Below the pieces are notes generated by a model. That model saw only the letters and a list, made by a program, of their open reading frames with translations. It was not told the origin of the DNA and ran no database searches. Shown here one piece after another: positions 18,225-26,580 of a DNA stretch of 64,000 nucleotides (its first letter is position 1; every line of letters begins with the position of its first letter). Position numbers and translations under genes: made by a program. Origin of the DNA: Massilia soli (lineage in GTDB: Bacteria > Pseudomonadota > Gammaproteobacteria > Burkholderiales > Burkholderiaceae_D); the NCBI RefSeq assembly GCF_016809835.1, contig NZ_JAFBIL020000003.1, positions 124,001-188,000 of the forward strand, read 5' to 3'.

Positions 18225-18408
18225 GGTCCGGGTCCTTGCGCACAGCGCCCTGGTCGCCGCCTTCGCCCGAGGGCGGCAGCGGCGGAATCTGGCGGATCAT
18301 TTCCTCGGTTTCAGCGTGCCCGGGCGGCTTCTCGCCACTGCCGATGTCGGCCTCATCGGTCATTGGCGGGGCGATGCGCGGGTCGTGTTGGGGTGTCGTT
18401 GCGGTCAT
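18211..18408 (-). CDS. Small acidic hypothetical protein
   Basis: 65-residue protein, MTATTPQHDPRIAPPM then an acidic, proline-rich body (EETMIRQIPPLPPSGEGG-like). GGAG lies 6 bases before the ATG. No membrane segment or known domain. It is tail-to-tail with the preceding 50-residue ORF with a 14-base overlap. Similar short Pro-rich proteins are common in this bacterial group, but I assign no function. Confidence 0.5.
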   Translation of the reverse strand: MTATTPQHDPRIAPPMTDEADIGSGEKPPGHAETEEMIRQIPPLPPSGEGGDQGAVRKDPDLRQP

Positions 18409-18602
18409 GTTGGCTCCATTGCACCTGTTGTATTTAAAGCCATCGTAGCAGCGCCGCCGCGTGGCGGGCGCGCAGTACGGTGCGCCGGAAGACTGTTGCT
18501 TTCGGGATATAAATGTTGCCTTTTGTGTTTGCCGTCACATGCCGGGCCGGTGGGCGATTTCTATAATGAATTATCGTTAGTTTGATGCTGCTGAGGGAGA
18601 GA

Positions 18603-18743
18603 ATGATGGGCAATTCATTACACAACAAGATTCACCTCGGACGCACGTCGCTGCTGGAATCGGCGCGCTGGCGCGCCGCCCTGATGCTGGGCGCCTGCGC
18701 CGGGATCGGGCTGGCGGTGCTGGCGCTGATGGCCTGGCGTTAG
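18603..18743 (+). CDS. Small single-pass membrane peptide
   Basis: 46-residue ORF, MMGNSLHNKIHLGRTSL, then an Arg/Trp region and one hydrophobic helix (ALMLGACAGIGLAVLALMAW) ending in Arg. A strong GAGGGAGAG site precedes the start. The N-terminus is basic, so it would sit in the inner membrane. No family recognised. Confidence 0.5.
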   Translation: MMGNSLHNKIHLGRTSLLESARWRAALMLGACAGIGLAVLALMAWR

Positions 18744-18823
18744 GCTGGCGCAGCGTTTCGGCTTGCCGCGGGGCGGCTGCGCGGTTACCATGTGGGCCGC
18801 CTGGCTTACTTGGAACTGCTGCA

Positions 18824-19189
18824 ATGAAGAATGAAAAACTGACGACCGACGAATACGACGCACTGGAATTTATCCGCCGCGGCGCATCGCACGACCGGGT
18901 CAACGCCTGCGTCGGCCGCAACGCCAAGCGCTTGTCGGGCATCAAGCTGATCAAGTACGAGCGCAATGGCCCGGTCCAGCTGACCGACAAAGGCCACGAG
19001 GTGCTGTTCCTGCGCCGCTGCGTGCAAACGCTGCGCGCGCTGGCTGCCGATCCGGCTGCGCCGGTCGAGGCCGATGTCCAGCTGTTCCTCGGCAAGAAGT
19101 CGCATATCGCCGCGCGCGCCGAGGGCGGCTTCAGCCTGACCGACAAGGGCCGCGAGTCGTTGGCCGACATCGATTCGCAGGCGAGCTGA
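18824..19189 (+). CDS. Hypothetical protein with two LTDKG-type segments
   Basis: 121-residue soluble protein. Two segments, VQLTDKGHEVLFLRR (about residue 60) and FSLTDKGRESLADID (C-terminus), resemble the wing/helix text of winged-helix proteins, and the N-terminal half (DEYDALEFIRRGASHDRVNACVG) could be helix-turn-helix. This suggests a small DNA-binding protein, but the fit is loose. It is followed by a strong terminator. Confidence 0.65.
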   Translation: MKNEKLTTDEYDALEFIRRGASHDRVNACVGRNAKRLSGIKLIKYERNGPVQLTDKGHEVLFLRRCVQTLRALAADPAAPVEADVQLFLGKKSHIAARAEGGFSLTDKGRESLADIDSQAS

Positions 19190-19206
19190 CGCGACACGTT
19201 CGCCGA

Positions 19207-19262
19207 CAAAAAAAGACGCCGGGACCTGCTCCGCAAAGGAGCCGGTCCCGGCGTCTTTTTTC
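19207..19262. terminator. Bidirectional rho-independent terminator
   Basis: Long stem AAAAAGACGCCGGGACC / GGTCCCGGCGTCTTTTT with a GCTCC / GGAGC inner pairing. The poly-A and poly-T edges let it serve both the upstream + gene and the downstream - gene. Confidence 0.88.
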
Positions 19263-19273
19263 CTGCTGCCGGC

Positions 19274-19477
19274 TTAGCGCTTGGCCGGGTAGGCCAGCGC
19301 GCGTATCGCGACCTCGGGCGGAACATTCATCGCCGACAGAAACTCTGCCGCCTGCTGAAGCCCCAGCGAGGGTATTGCCGCTACTGCCTGGTTAACCACG
19401 TCGCGGGTGCGAAAATCTGTCCGGATATGCGCGCTGCCCTGGTTCCCGGCCCCGTTACTGTTCATCTCTGAGCTCAT
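19274..19477 (-). CDS. Small hypothetical protein
   Basis: 67-residue protein from an ATG at 19477 (MSSEMNSNGAG); the frame is open to 19570, but that extension is basic and unlike the rest. The C-terminal half, FLSAMNVPPEVAIRALAYP, is helical and amphipathic. No domain recognised. It shares the bidirectional terminator with the neighbouring gene. Confidence 0.6.
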   Translation of the reverse strand: MSSEMNSNGAGNQGSAHIRTDFRTRDVVNQAVAAIPSLGLQQAAEFLSAMNVPPEVAIRALAYPAKR

Positions 19478-19609
19478 GTTGTTCCGTTTTAGTCGTGCTC
19501 GCGATTGCACTCTGGCATATGCCATTCGTGACAATGCGTGATTGTACGCAAACGATGTCGTTGTGACCACAACAAAATTAACTAAAATAAACGACTTTCC
19601 CGAATTATT

Positions 19610-21247
19610 TTAGTCTGTGCCAGCGATGAGCAAAACCGGGTCGTCCGCCACATGATTGTGCTGGCGCAAAAACCGTTCAAATTGGTCGGCGGGGAGGGGG
19701 CGGCTGATGTAATAACCCTGCATTTCGTCGCAGCCATGGCGCCGCAGGTAGTCGAGCTGTTCTTCGGTTTCGACGCCTTCGGCGATCACCGCCAGCTTCA
19801 GGTTATGCGCCAGGTTGATGATCGAGGCGACCAGCGCGGCGTCGTTGGCATCGCGCGTGATATTGGTGACGAACGAGCGGTCGATCTTCAGCACATCGAT
19901 CGGGAAGCGCGAAAGGTACGACAAGCTCGAGTAGCCGGTGCCGAAGTCGTCGATCGACAGGTTCACGCCGAGCGCCTTCATGTTGTGCAGCAGCTCGACG
20001 GCGAGGGTGACGTCGCTCATGAACAGGCTCTCGGTCAGCTCGATTTCCAGGCAATGCGGGTCGAGCCCGCTTTCGTCCAGCACCGCGCTGATATTGTCGA
20101 GCAGGTCGCTGGAGGCGAACTGGCGCGCCGACAGGTTGACCGCGACCCGCAGCGGACCCAGGCCGGCGTCATGCCAGGCGCGGTTCTGCAGGCAGGCGGT
20201 GCGCATTACCCAGGCGCCGATCGGCACGATCAGGCCGGTGTCTTCGGCCACGCTGATGAAGCGCATCGGCGGCACCATCCCCAGTTCGGGATGCTGCCAG
20301 CGGATCAGCGCCTCCATGCCGATGATCTTGCCGCTGGCCAGGTCGACCTGCGGCTGGTAGTGCAGCACGAATTCATCGCGTTCGAGCGCCTTGCGCAGCG
20401 CGCTTTCGATGCGCACCCGTTCCTGCGCCTCGTCGTTCATCGCCGGCGTATAGAACTGGAAGTTGTTGCGGCCGAGCTTCTTGGCGCTGTACATCGCGAT
20501 GTCGGCGTGCTCGATCAGGCTGTCGGCCAGCGCGCCGGCGCTCGGGAACACCGCCACGCCGATGCTGCAGGTGACCGAGTATTCCTTGGTTCCCAGTAAC
20601 ACCGGCTGGGCCACCGAATCCATCAATTGCTGCACCAGCATCGGGCCCAGGCGCTGGCCGCCTTGCTGGCTCATGATGACGACAAATTCGTCGCCCGACA
20701 GCCGCGCCACGGTGTCATTGTCATTGATTGCAGAGCGCAGGCGCGCGGCGATCGTCATCAGCAGCACGTCGCCGGCCTTGTGGCCCATGCTGTCGTTGAC
20801 GTACTTAAAGCGGTCGAGGTCGATCAGCATGACCCACAGCGGATGGCCGCTGCGTTCGGAATCGCTGATGGCCAAGCCAAGGCGGTCCTGCAGCAGGCTG
20901 CGGCTTGGCAGCCCGGTCAGCACGTCGTGCTGGGCGATATGGTGGATGCGCTGTTCGCTGGCCGAACGCGCCACGGCGTCGTCGGCGATGCAGCGGTTGG
21001 CGCGCGCCAGTTCCTCGTCGCGCTGGTCAAGCAGCGCCTGCAAGCCGCTGGCGCGCTTGGCCAGCAGGCCGATCGCCAGCGCCGCACCGACGGCCAGCGC
21101 GGCGGCGAACGCCAGCACGATCAGCGCGACCTGGCCGACGTCGGGCAGGCCGGCGGCGACCAGCGGCAGCGCCGCGGATGCAGGGGGGCTGGCGATACCC
21201 AGGGCCGCAGCGGTGGTCAACAAAAATGGCGGGCGGCGATGCGGCAA
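19610..21247 (-). CDS. Membrane GGDEF-EAL protein (c-di-GMP turnover)
   Basis: 545-residue protein. The N-terminus is hydrophobic (signal/TM, then a second helix at about residues 35-62), followed by a short coiled coil, a GGDEF domain (about 100-270) and an EAL domain (about 285-535). The synthase signature reads SGDEF, a variant often still active. The EAL side looks complete: MEALIRW, NLSARQF, ELTES, DDFGTGYSSL, LKIDRSF, EGVET and QGYY, so phosphodiesterase activity is likely. The start codon appears to be TTG, with TAGGA 7 bases upstream. Confidence 0.9.
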   Translation of the reverse strand: MPHRRPPFLLTTAAALGIASPPASAALPLVAAGLPDVGQVALIVLAFAAALAVGAALAIGLLAKRASGLQALLDQRDEELARANRCIADDAVARSASEQRIHHIAQHDVLTGLPSRSLLQDRLGLAISDSERSGHPLWVMLIDLDRFKYVNDSMGHKAGDVLLMTIAARLRSAINDNDTVARLSGDEFVVIMSQQGGQRLGPMLVQQLMDSVAQPVLLGTKEYSVTCSIGVAVFPSAGALADSLIEHADIAMYSAKKLGRNNFQFYTPAMNDEAQERVRIESALRKALERDEFVLHYQPQVDLASGKIIGMEALIRWQHPELGMVPPMRFISVAEDTGLIVPIGAWVMRTACLQNRAWHDAGLGPLRVAVNLSARQFASSDLLDNISAVLDESGLDPHCLEIELTESLFMSDVTLAVELLHNMKALGVNLSIDDFGTGYSSLSYLSRFPIDVLKIDRSFVTNITRDANDAALVASIINLAHNLKLAVIAEGVETEEQLDYLRRHGCDEMQGYYISRPLPADQFERFLRQHNHVADDPVLLIAGTD

Positions 21248-21469
21248 ATCCTGTTCCTAGCTTGCAATTCGAAACGCTGGGCGTCCGGGGTGTGAAATCG
21301 TGTGCGCCAGTGTGTCACGAAAAGAGTGCCACCCGCAAATATTATTGTTGGGTATTTACTTCAATTTACTCCAAAGAAAGCAACACCGGCGCACGTCGGC
21401 GCGGGCCAAGATACCTTGTTGATAAGCATTGGTTTCTGATAAGCTTCACTGCAGCCACCCGGAGACGCC

Positions 21470-21745
21470 ATGTTCTTAGATCACCCTACTATTACCGCGA
21501 CCAACAGTTCGACCGAACCGGACCGCATTGAACGGCTGACGCGCGTCTACGGCTATGTCATGGCGCTGGCCGACGCGGACGGCAACAGCGCCTTCGTCGA
21601 GAAGTTCACCCAGCTGCACGACCACAAGGGTTCGCTGATCGTGTTCTGGAACCTGGCGCCGACCGACGCCGAACGCGATTACTTCGTCAAAGCCTGGGCC
21701 AGCAAGATCGGCGACGGCAGCACCAACGTCGAACACGAAATCTGA
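21470..21745 (+). CDS. Hypothetical protein upstream of GGDEF gene
   Basis: 91-residue soluble protein with no recognised domain (core RIERLTRVYGYVMALADADG, then FTQLHDHKGSLIVFW). GGAGACGCC precedes the ATG. It ends 14 bases before the following GGDEF gene, so the two are probably co-transcribed and it may act in the same signalling unit. Confidence 0.7.
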   Translation: MFLDHPTITATNSSTEPDRIERLTRVYGYVMALADADGNSAFVEKFTQLHDHKGSLIVFWNLAPTDAERDYFVKAWASKIGDGSTNVEHEI

Positions 21746-21759
21746 TCCCGGCGCCCGGC

Positions 21760-22944
21760 ATGGATATCACCACGATGGTGTTCGTGCTCGCACTGGGCAA
21801 CCTGGCCCTGTGCGCGGCACTGTTCTTCTTTGAATTCGGCGGCGCCAAGGCGCCATCGCTGTCGACCTGGGCGATCTCGCGCCAGTGCCAGGCGGCCGGC
21901 TGGTTGCTGCTGTACTTCCGCGGCAGCGGCGTCGCCCCCGACCTGATCTCGATCCCGATCGGCTATGGCCTGCTGTTTGCCGGCGTCGCGCTGGAAGCGG
22001 GCAGCCTGTGGGAAGTGGCGGGGCGCCCGCGCTGGCGCCGCTTCGCCTACCCGCTGCTTGGCGTGTCCATCGCCGCCTTCCTGGCCTGTTACTGGCTCGA
22101 CCCGATCGGCCTGCGCGTGGTCGCCAGTTCGCTGATCCTCGGCGGCTTCTACCTGCTCGGCGCGGCCGCGCTGGCGCTGGGCTGGCGCGGCGGCAGCATG
22201 CTGCGCCGCTTCCTGGTGGTCACCCTGGCGCTGCTGTCGCTGCTGGTGGCCGCGCGCGGCATCCTGGTGCTGACCATGCCGGGAGGCTGGGGTTGGATCA
22301 GCAACACGCTGGTGCAGGCGCTGTCGTCGGGGGCCTTCGTGCTGCTGATGCTGCTGACCGCGTTCGGCTACCTGCTGCTCTCGCGCGAGCAGCTGCAGCA
22401 GGAGCTCGAGCGGCTCGAGACCACCGACGCGCTGACCGACGTGCCGAACCGGCGCGGCTTCTTCGGCCTGCTGGCGCCGTGGATGGCGCTGGCGCGCCGT
22501 CCGGGCCTGCCCACCGCCGTCGTCGTGCTCGACCTCGACCAGTTCAAGCGCATCAACGACGGCTACGGCCACCCGGCCGGCGACGTGGTGCTGCGCGCGA
22601 TGGTCGACACCTGCAAGCGCCAGCTGCGCGACAGCGACATCCTGGGCCGCATGGCCGGGGTGGAATTCGCGCTGCTGCTGCCGCGTACCGACCTGCTGGA
22701 CGCGCTGCTGGTGTCCGAGCGGATCCGCCGCGCGATCGAGTCGACCCCGGTCAAGACCGAGCGCGCAATGATCAAGATGACGGCCAGCTTCGGCGTCACC
22801 ACCATCCGCCCCGAGGACACCACGGTCAGCCTGTTCCAGCGCGCCGACGAGGCGCTGCGCGCGGCCAAGCAGGGCGGCCGCAACAAGGTGGTGCAGGCGG
22901 TGACGCCGGTCGCGCCGGAAGCCTGGGTTGCGCCAACCGCGTGA
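21760..22944 (+). CDS. Membrane GGDEF-family protein with degenerate AGVEF signature
   Basis: 394-residue protein with six or more hydrophobic helices in residues 1-205 and a C-terminal GGDEF domain (about 215-385). Substrate-side motifs are good (LTDVPNRRGFF, DLDQFKRINDGYGHPAGD), but the signature is MAGVEFALLLP: the third position of GG(D/E)EF is Val (codon 22660-22662). That residue is acidic and binds metal in active diguanylate cyclases, so activity is doubtful; a c-di-GMP or GTP sensor role is possible. GTG differs from GAG (Glu) by one base. Confidence 0.85.
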   Translation: MDITTMVFVLALGNLALCAALFFFEFGGAKAPSLSTWAISRQCQAAGWLLLYFRGSGVAPDLISIPIGYGLLFAGVALEAGSLWEVAGRPRWRRFAYPLLGVSIAAFLACYWLDPIGLRVVASSLILGGFYLLGAAALALGWRGGSMLRRFLVVTLALLSLLVAARGILVLTMPGGWGWISNTLVQALSSGAFVLLMLLTAFGYLLLSREQLQQELERLETTDALTDVPNRRGFFGLLAPWMALARRPGLPTAVVVLDLDQFKRINDGYGHPAGDVVLRAMVDTCKRQLRDSDILGRMAGVEFALLLPRTDLLDALLVSERIRRAIESTPVKTERAMIKMTASFGVTTIRPEDTTVSLFQRADEALRAAKQGGRNKVVQAVTPVAPEAWVAPTA

Positions 22945-23006
22945 GGGCGTCATGAGGGCGTCACATAGCCGGGCTATCGTGTTACGATTTTTCCGGCCAG
23001 GGTCCC

Positions 23007-24491
23007 ATGATGACAATAAGCGAAACAGAGGCTCGCATGTACGCTGCCGTTGATTTGGGTTCCAACAGTTTTCGCCTGTCGATCGGGCGGCATGACGGTG
23101 AAACCATTCGTGTCCTGAAGAGCGTGCGCGAGCCGATCCGGCTGGCGGCGGGCCTCGACGCGCACGGCGACCTGACCGAAGCGGCCAAGCAGGCGGCGCT
23201 GGCCTGCCTGGTCAACTTCCGGGTCGCGCTGGCCGCCTACCGCTTCGATGCGGTACGGGTGGTCGCCACCTCCGCCATGCGGGTCGCGCGCAACGGCCAG
23301 GCCTTCCTGCCCGAACTCGAGAAAGCGATCGGCTACCCGATCGAGATCATCTCGGGCGAAGAAGAAGGGCGCCTGATCTACATGGGCGTGGCCAGTTCGC
23401 TGGCCGCGCCCAAGGAGCGCCGCCTGGTGGTCGACATCGGCGGCGGCTCCACCGAGCTGATACTCGGGCGCGGCCTCGATATCGAGCGCGTCGAGTCGTT
23501 CAGCGTCGGCACCGTCAAGCAAAGCCTGTCGTTCTTTGCCGGCGGGCGCATCGACGCTGGCTCGTTCGAGCAGGCCATCCTGTCGGCGCGCAGCCACTTC
23601 GAGGATGGCGCGCCGCCCTACCATCCTCAGCACTGGGGCCAGGCCTATGGCTCGTCGGGCACCGTCCGCACCATCGCCGACGTCATCGCCAAAAACGGCC
23701 TGGCCGACGGCAAGCTGACCCCGGCCGGGCTAGAGGCCCTGAAAAAACGCTTCATCGAATTCGGCAACGTGTCGCGCATCGACATGCCGGGCCTGCGCGC
23801 CGACCGCGCCGGCACCATCATCGGCGGGCTGGCGATCCTGATCGGCCTGATGGCCGAACTGGGCATCGCCGAACTGGTGCCGGTGGAAGCGGGCCTGCGC
23901 ATGGGCGTGATGTGGGACCTGTACCTGCGCTCGACGCAGCGCGACCGCCGCGACGAGTCGGTGCGCATGCTGGCTTCCCGTTTCCATGTCGACGAGGAGC
24001 GCGCCGCCCGGGTGGCCGATGCCGCGGCGATGCTGTATGCCCAGCTCAAACCGGCCGACGACAGCCTGGTGCGCCTGCTGTACTGGAGCGCGTGGATGCA
24101 CGAAGTGGGCATGGTGGTGTCGCAGACCGGCGCCCACAAGCACGCCGCCTACATGGTTGAAAACGCCGACCTGCCGGGTTTCACGGCGGGCGAGCAGAAG
24201 ACCATGAGCCGCCTGATCCTGGCCCAGAAGGGCAACCTGCGCAAGCTGGGCGGGGCGCTGGCCGACGCCGACTTCGCCAAGGCGGTGCTGGCGCTGCGCT
24301 TTGCCATCTTGCTGATGCACGCGCGCATCGAGCTGGCGCCCGGCCAGCTGCGCCTGCGCATGAAGAACCGGATCGATATCGAAGCGCGCCGCGACCTGCT
24401 CGACGAGCATCCCACCATCAGCTACTGGATCAACAAGGAGCAGGAATGGTGGGACGAGGCCGGAATCGACCTGTCGGTCAAGCCAATCTAG
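23007..24491 (+). CDS. ppx: Exopolyphosphatase (Ppx/GppA family)
   Basis: 494-residue Ppx, releasing phosphate from polyphosphate ends or pppGpp. Motifs: AAVDLGSNSFRLSIG (phosphate-1 loop), SGEEEGRLIYMG and VVDIGGGSTELILG. The C-terminal half is the helical HD-like region (SAWMHEVGM). Two starts are possible: ATG 23007 and ATG 23037, the latter with GAGG 5 bases upstream and giving MYAAVDLGSNSF; the longer one is kept. Polyphosphate kinase (ppk) is about 32 kb away in the window. Confidence 0.93.
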   Translation: MMTISETEARMYAAVDLGSNSFRLSIGRHDGETIRVLKSVREPIRLAAGLDAHGDLTEAAKQAALACLVNFRVALAAYRFDAVRVVATSAMRVARNGQAFLPELEKAIGYPIEIISGEEEGRLIYMGVASSLAAPKERRLVVDIGGGSTELILGRGLDIERVESFSVGTVKQSLSFFAGGRIDAGSFEQAILSARSHFEDGAPPYHPQHWGQAYGSSGTVRTIADVIAKNGLADGKLTPAGLEALKKRFIEFGNVSRIDMPGLRADRAGTIIGGLAILIGLMAELGIAELVPVEAGLRMGVMWDLYLRSTQRDRRDESVRMLASRFHVDEERAARVADAAAMLYAQLKPADDSLVRLLYWSAWMHEVGMVVSQTGAHKHAAYMVENADLPGFTAGEQKTMSRLILAQKGNLRKLGGALADADFAKAVLALRFAILLMHARIELAPGQLRLRMKNRIDIEARRDLLDEHPTISYWINKEQEWWDEAGIDLSVKPI

Positions 24492-24717
24492 CAATACTGT
24501 TTCCGGCAGACTGTCTCGCAAGATCGACATCGCGTGCTCAAATTAATGATGCATGTCAAGTCTCGCCATCCCACACACCCCGCGCCGCCCGCTTTGGCGT
24601 ATGTTGAACAGGTGAAATGCCCGGCTCGGCGGGCGCGCGCGGCCATGCCCGGCCGCCGCCTTCCGGAAACCGCATAAATCGTATATATTGTTTTAACTAT
24701 TAAGCGACGGAGAACCA

Positions 24718-25419
24718 ATGAGCAAGACAGCCCCTGAAAAGACCAACGGACATGCGGTCGACGCCATTCCCGCGGTAGCGCACAAGGCCGCCGCGCGCCC
24801 GCTGCCGAAGGAGCCGGCAAAGCCGGCCGCCAAGGCGCCGCTCAAGGCCGCGCCCAAGGCTGCGCTGAAGCCCGCGCCAAAGGCGCCGGCCAAAGCTGCT
24901 GCCAAGGTGGCGGCGAAGCCGGCCGCCAAGCCGGCCGCTAAGGCGGCGCCAAAAGCGGCCGCCAAGCCAGCCGCAAAAGCGGCGCCGCCGGCAGCGGCGG
25001 CAAAGCCAGCCGCCAAGACCGGCGCGAAGGCCGCCGCCAGGGCTGCCGCGCCAAAAGCCCCGCTCGAGGCGACGCCAAAGCCTGCGCCTAAAGTAGCCAA
25101 GGCGCCGAAAGCGCCCGCCAAACCGTCGGCCAAGGCCATGCCAAAGGCGAGCCCGAAAGCGGGAGCGGGATCGGCAGCGGGCGAGCGCGAGAAAACCCGC
25201 AAGCCTAAGCTGGTGCGCGATAGTTTCACGATGCCGGAAGAAGAATACGCCGTGCTGGCGCTGGTGAAGAAGGCCTGCCTGAAGGCCGGCTTCGAAATCA
25301 AGAAGAGCGAATTGCTGCGGGTGGGTGTGGCCTTGATCAGCCAGATCGATGTGGCGACGCTCAAAAGCGTGCTGGCGAGCCTGCCGCAACTGAAGACCGG
25401 GCGGCCCAAGAGCAGCTGA
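24718..25419 (+). CDS. Histone H1-like Ala/Lys/Pro-repeat protein with folded C-terminus
   Basis: 233-residue protein. Residues about 20-155 are an almost pure Ala-Lys-Pro repeat (KPAAKAAPKAAAKPAAKA style), as in eukaryotic H1 tails and bacterial AlgP/HctB-type proteins, so it probably binds nucleic acid. Residues about 160-233 form a different, mixed domain (RDSFTMPEEEYAVLALVKKA, then KKSELLRVGVALISQ) that looks helical and unlike H1. A GGAGA site precedes the ATG. The repeat codes on low-complexity GC-rich DNA, so long reading frames on the opposite strand are artefacts. Confidence 0.8.
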   Translation: MSKTAPEKTNGHAVDAIPAVAHKAAARPLPKEPAKPAAKAPLKAAPKAALKPAPKAPAKAAAKVAAKPAAKPAAKAAPKAAAKPAAKAAPPAAAAKPAAKTGAKAAARAAAPKAPLEATPKPAPKVAKAPKAPAKPSAKAMPKASPKAGAGSAAGEREKTRKPKLVRDSFTMPEEEYAVLALVKKACLKAGFEIKKSELLRVGVALISQIDVATLKSVLASLPQLKTGRPKSS

Positions 25420-25463
25420 CGCGACGCGCGGACCGGCTGGCGCCAGCGGTTCGCGCCGCGATG

Positions 25464-25751
25464 CTAGTGCATCGAGGCGTTCGACAGGTCTTTCAGTTCC
25501 TTGATGCTCAGGTCCGATTTTTCGTGCATGCGCAGCAGGATGGTCGCGCCGACGGCCAGCTTGCGATGGCGGATCTTGCTGATGATCGGCGGCTGCACTT
25601 CCAGCACACGGCACAGCTCGGCATCATTCTTGAGGTTCAGCTTCTGGATCAAGGTGTCGAGCAGCTTGTTGGGAACAAAACTCGACGGTTCCAGTGCCCG
25701 GGCGCGGTTCATCGCCTCGATCATTTCCAGTTTTCTCTGCCGTACGTTCAT
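25464..25751 (-). CDS. Small HTH-like protein
   Basis: 95-residue protein. Residues about 28-75 (KLLDTLIQKLNLKNDAELCR, then VLEVQPPIISKIRHRKL) fit a Cro/CI-type helix-turn-helix, with the recognition helix around PPIISKIR. The C-terminus is helical (DLSIKELKDLS). Likely a small transcriptional regulator; no target is known. It is convergent with the histone H1-like gene. Confidence 0.7.
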   Translation of the reverse strand: MNVRQRKLEMIEAMNRARALEPSSFVPNKLLDTLIQKLNLKNDAELCRVLEVQPPIISKIRHRKLAVGATILLRMHEKSDLSIKELKDLSNASMH

Positions 25752-25917
25752 CGTACCCCTCCAATTTTACATTGACAGGATTTGTCGACTACCGCTTAAC
25801 GTTGCCGATCGCTACGATTTTTGCTCAGGGAAAATGCAGATCGGGTCAGAATAATGATACTACGTTAAGAATATATGCGGAGCATTGTTGACAAATTAAA
25901 CCCGGAACCGGATTTAT

Positions 25918-26574
25918 TTAGCGCCCATGTGGCGTTAATGTCAATCCTGAGCGTGACAGGACGAAGGTCTTGTCGGCTTTTTCAGCGGCCGCGTGGGAAT
26001 GGGTGACCATGATCGCGGCGGCGCCGCTGGCCTTGATCTCGGCGCGCAGCAGGTCGAGGATGCCTGCCGCCGTTTCCGGATCGAGATTGCCGGTCGGCTC
26101 GTCGGCCAGCACCAGCGCAGGCCGGTGCACCAGCGCGCGGGCAATCGCCACCCGCTGCAGTTCGCCGCCGGACAGCTGGCGCGGGAAATCGCCGCCGCGC
26201 CCTGTCAGTCCCACCTTGTCGAGCATCGCCAGCGCGGCGCCGGCGTCCTGGCCGTTGAGCAGCAGCGGCAGCGCCACGTTCTGCTGCAAGGTCAGGTGCG
26301 GCAGCACGTGGAACGCCTGGAATACAAAGCCCATGCGGCTGCGCCGCAGCCGGGTGGCGGCATCGTCGCCGAGCGCCGAGATCGGGGCGCCGTCGACCAC
26401 GACCTCGCCGCTGTCGGGCGTATCGAGCCCCGCGATCAGGTTCAGCAGCGTCGACTTGCCGACCCCCGATTCGCCCATGATGGCGACGAATTCGCCGGGC
26501 GCGAACCGGTGCGACAGCGCGGCCAGCACCGGGCGCTGGTTGTAGGTCTTGCAGATGTTGATCAGCTCGAGCAT
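25918..26574 (-). CDS. ABC transporter ATPase, LolD/MacB-like, last gene of importer operon
   Basis: 218-residue ATP-binding protein: Walker A GESGVGKST, Q-loop VFQAFHVLPHLT, signature LSGGELQRVAIARAL, Walker B VLADEPTGNLD, H-loop MVTHSH. The text is closest to the LolD/FtsE/MacB group rather than PhnC. It lies 6 bases after the second permease gene, so it belongs to the five-gene importer operon. The operon therefore carries two different ATPases, one per permease perhaps. A role in the same transport process is inferred from position. Confidence 0.82.
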   Translation of the reverse strand: MLELINICKTYNQRPVLAALSHRFAPGEFVAIMGESGVGKSTLLNLIAGLDTPDSGEVVVDGAPISALGDDAATRLRRSRMGFVFQAFHVLPHLTLQQNVALPLLLNGQDAGAALAMLDKVGLTGRGGDFPRQLSGGELQRVAIARALVHRPALVLADEPTGNLDPETAAGILDLLRAEIKASGAAAIMVTHSHAAAEKADKTFVLSRSGLTLTPHGR

Positions 26575-26580
26575 GGAAGC

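Noticed and set aside
18434-18628. 64-residue minus-strand frame
   Set aside because: Overlaps the small membrane peptide gene start and has no credible ribosome site.
24700-25614. 304-residue Arg/Gly-rich and 238-residue Ala/Gly-rich frames on the minus strand
   Set aside because: Produced by the Ala/Lys/Pro repeat of the H1-like gene read backwards.
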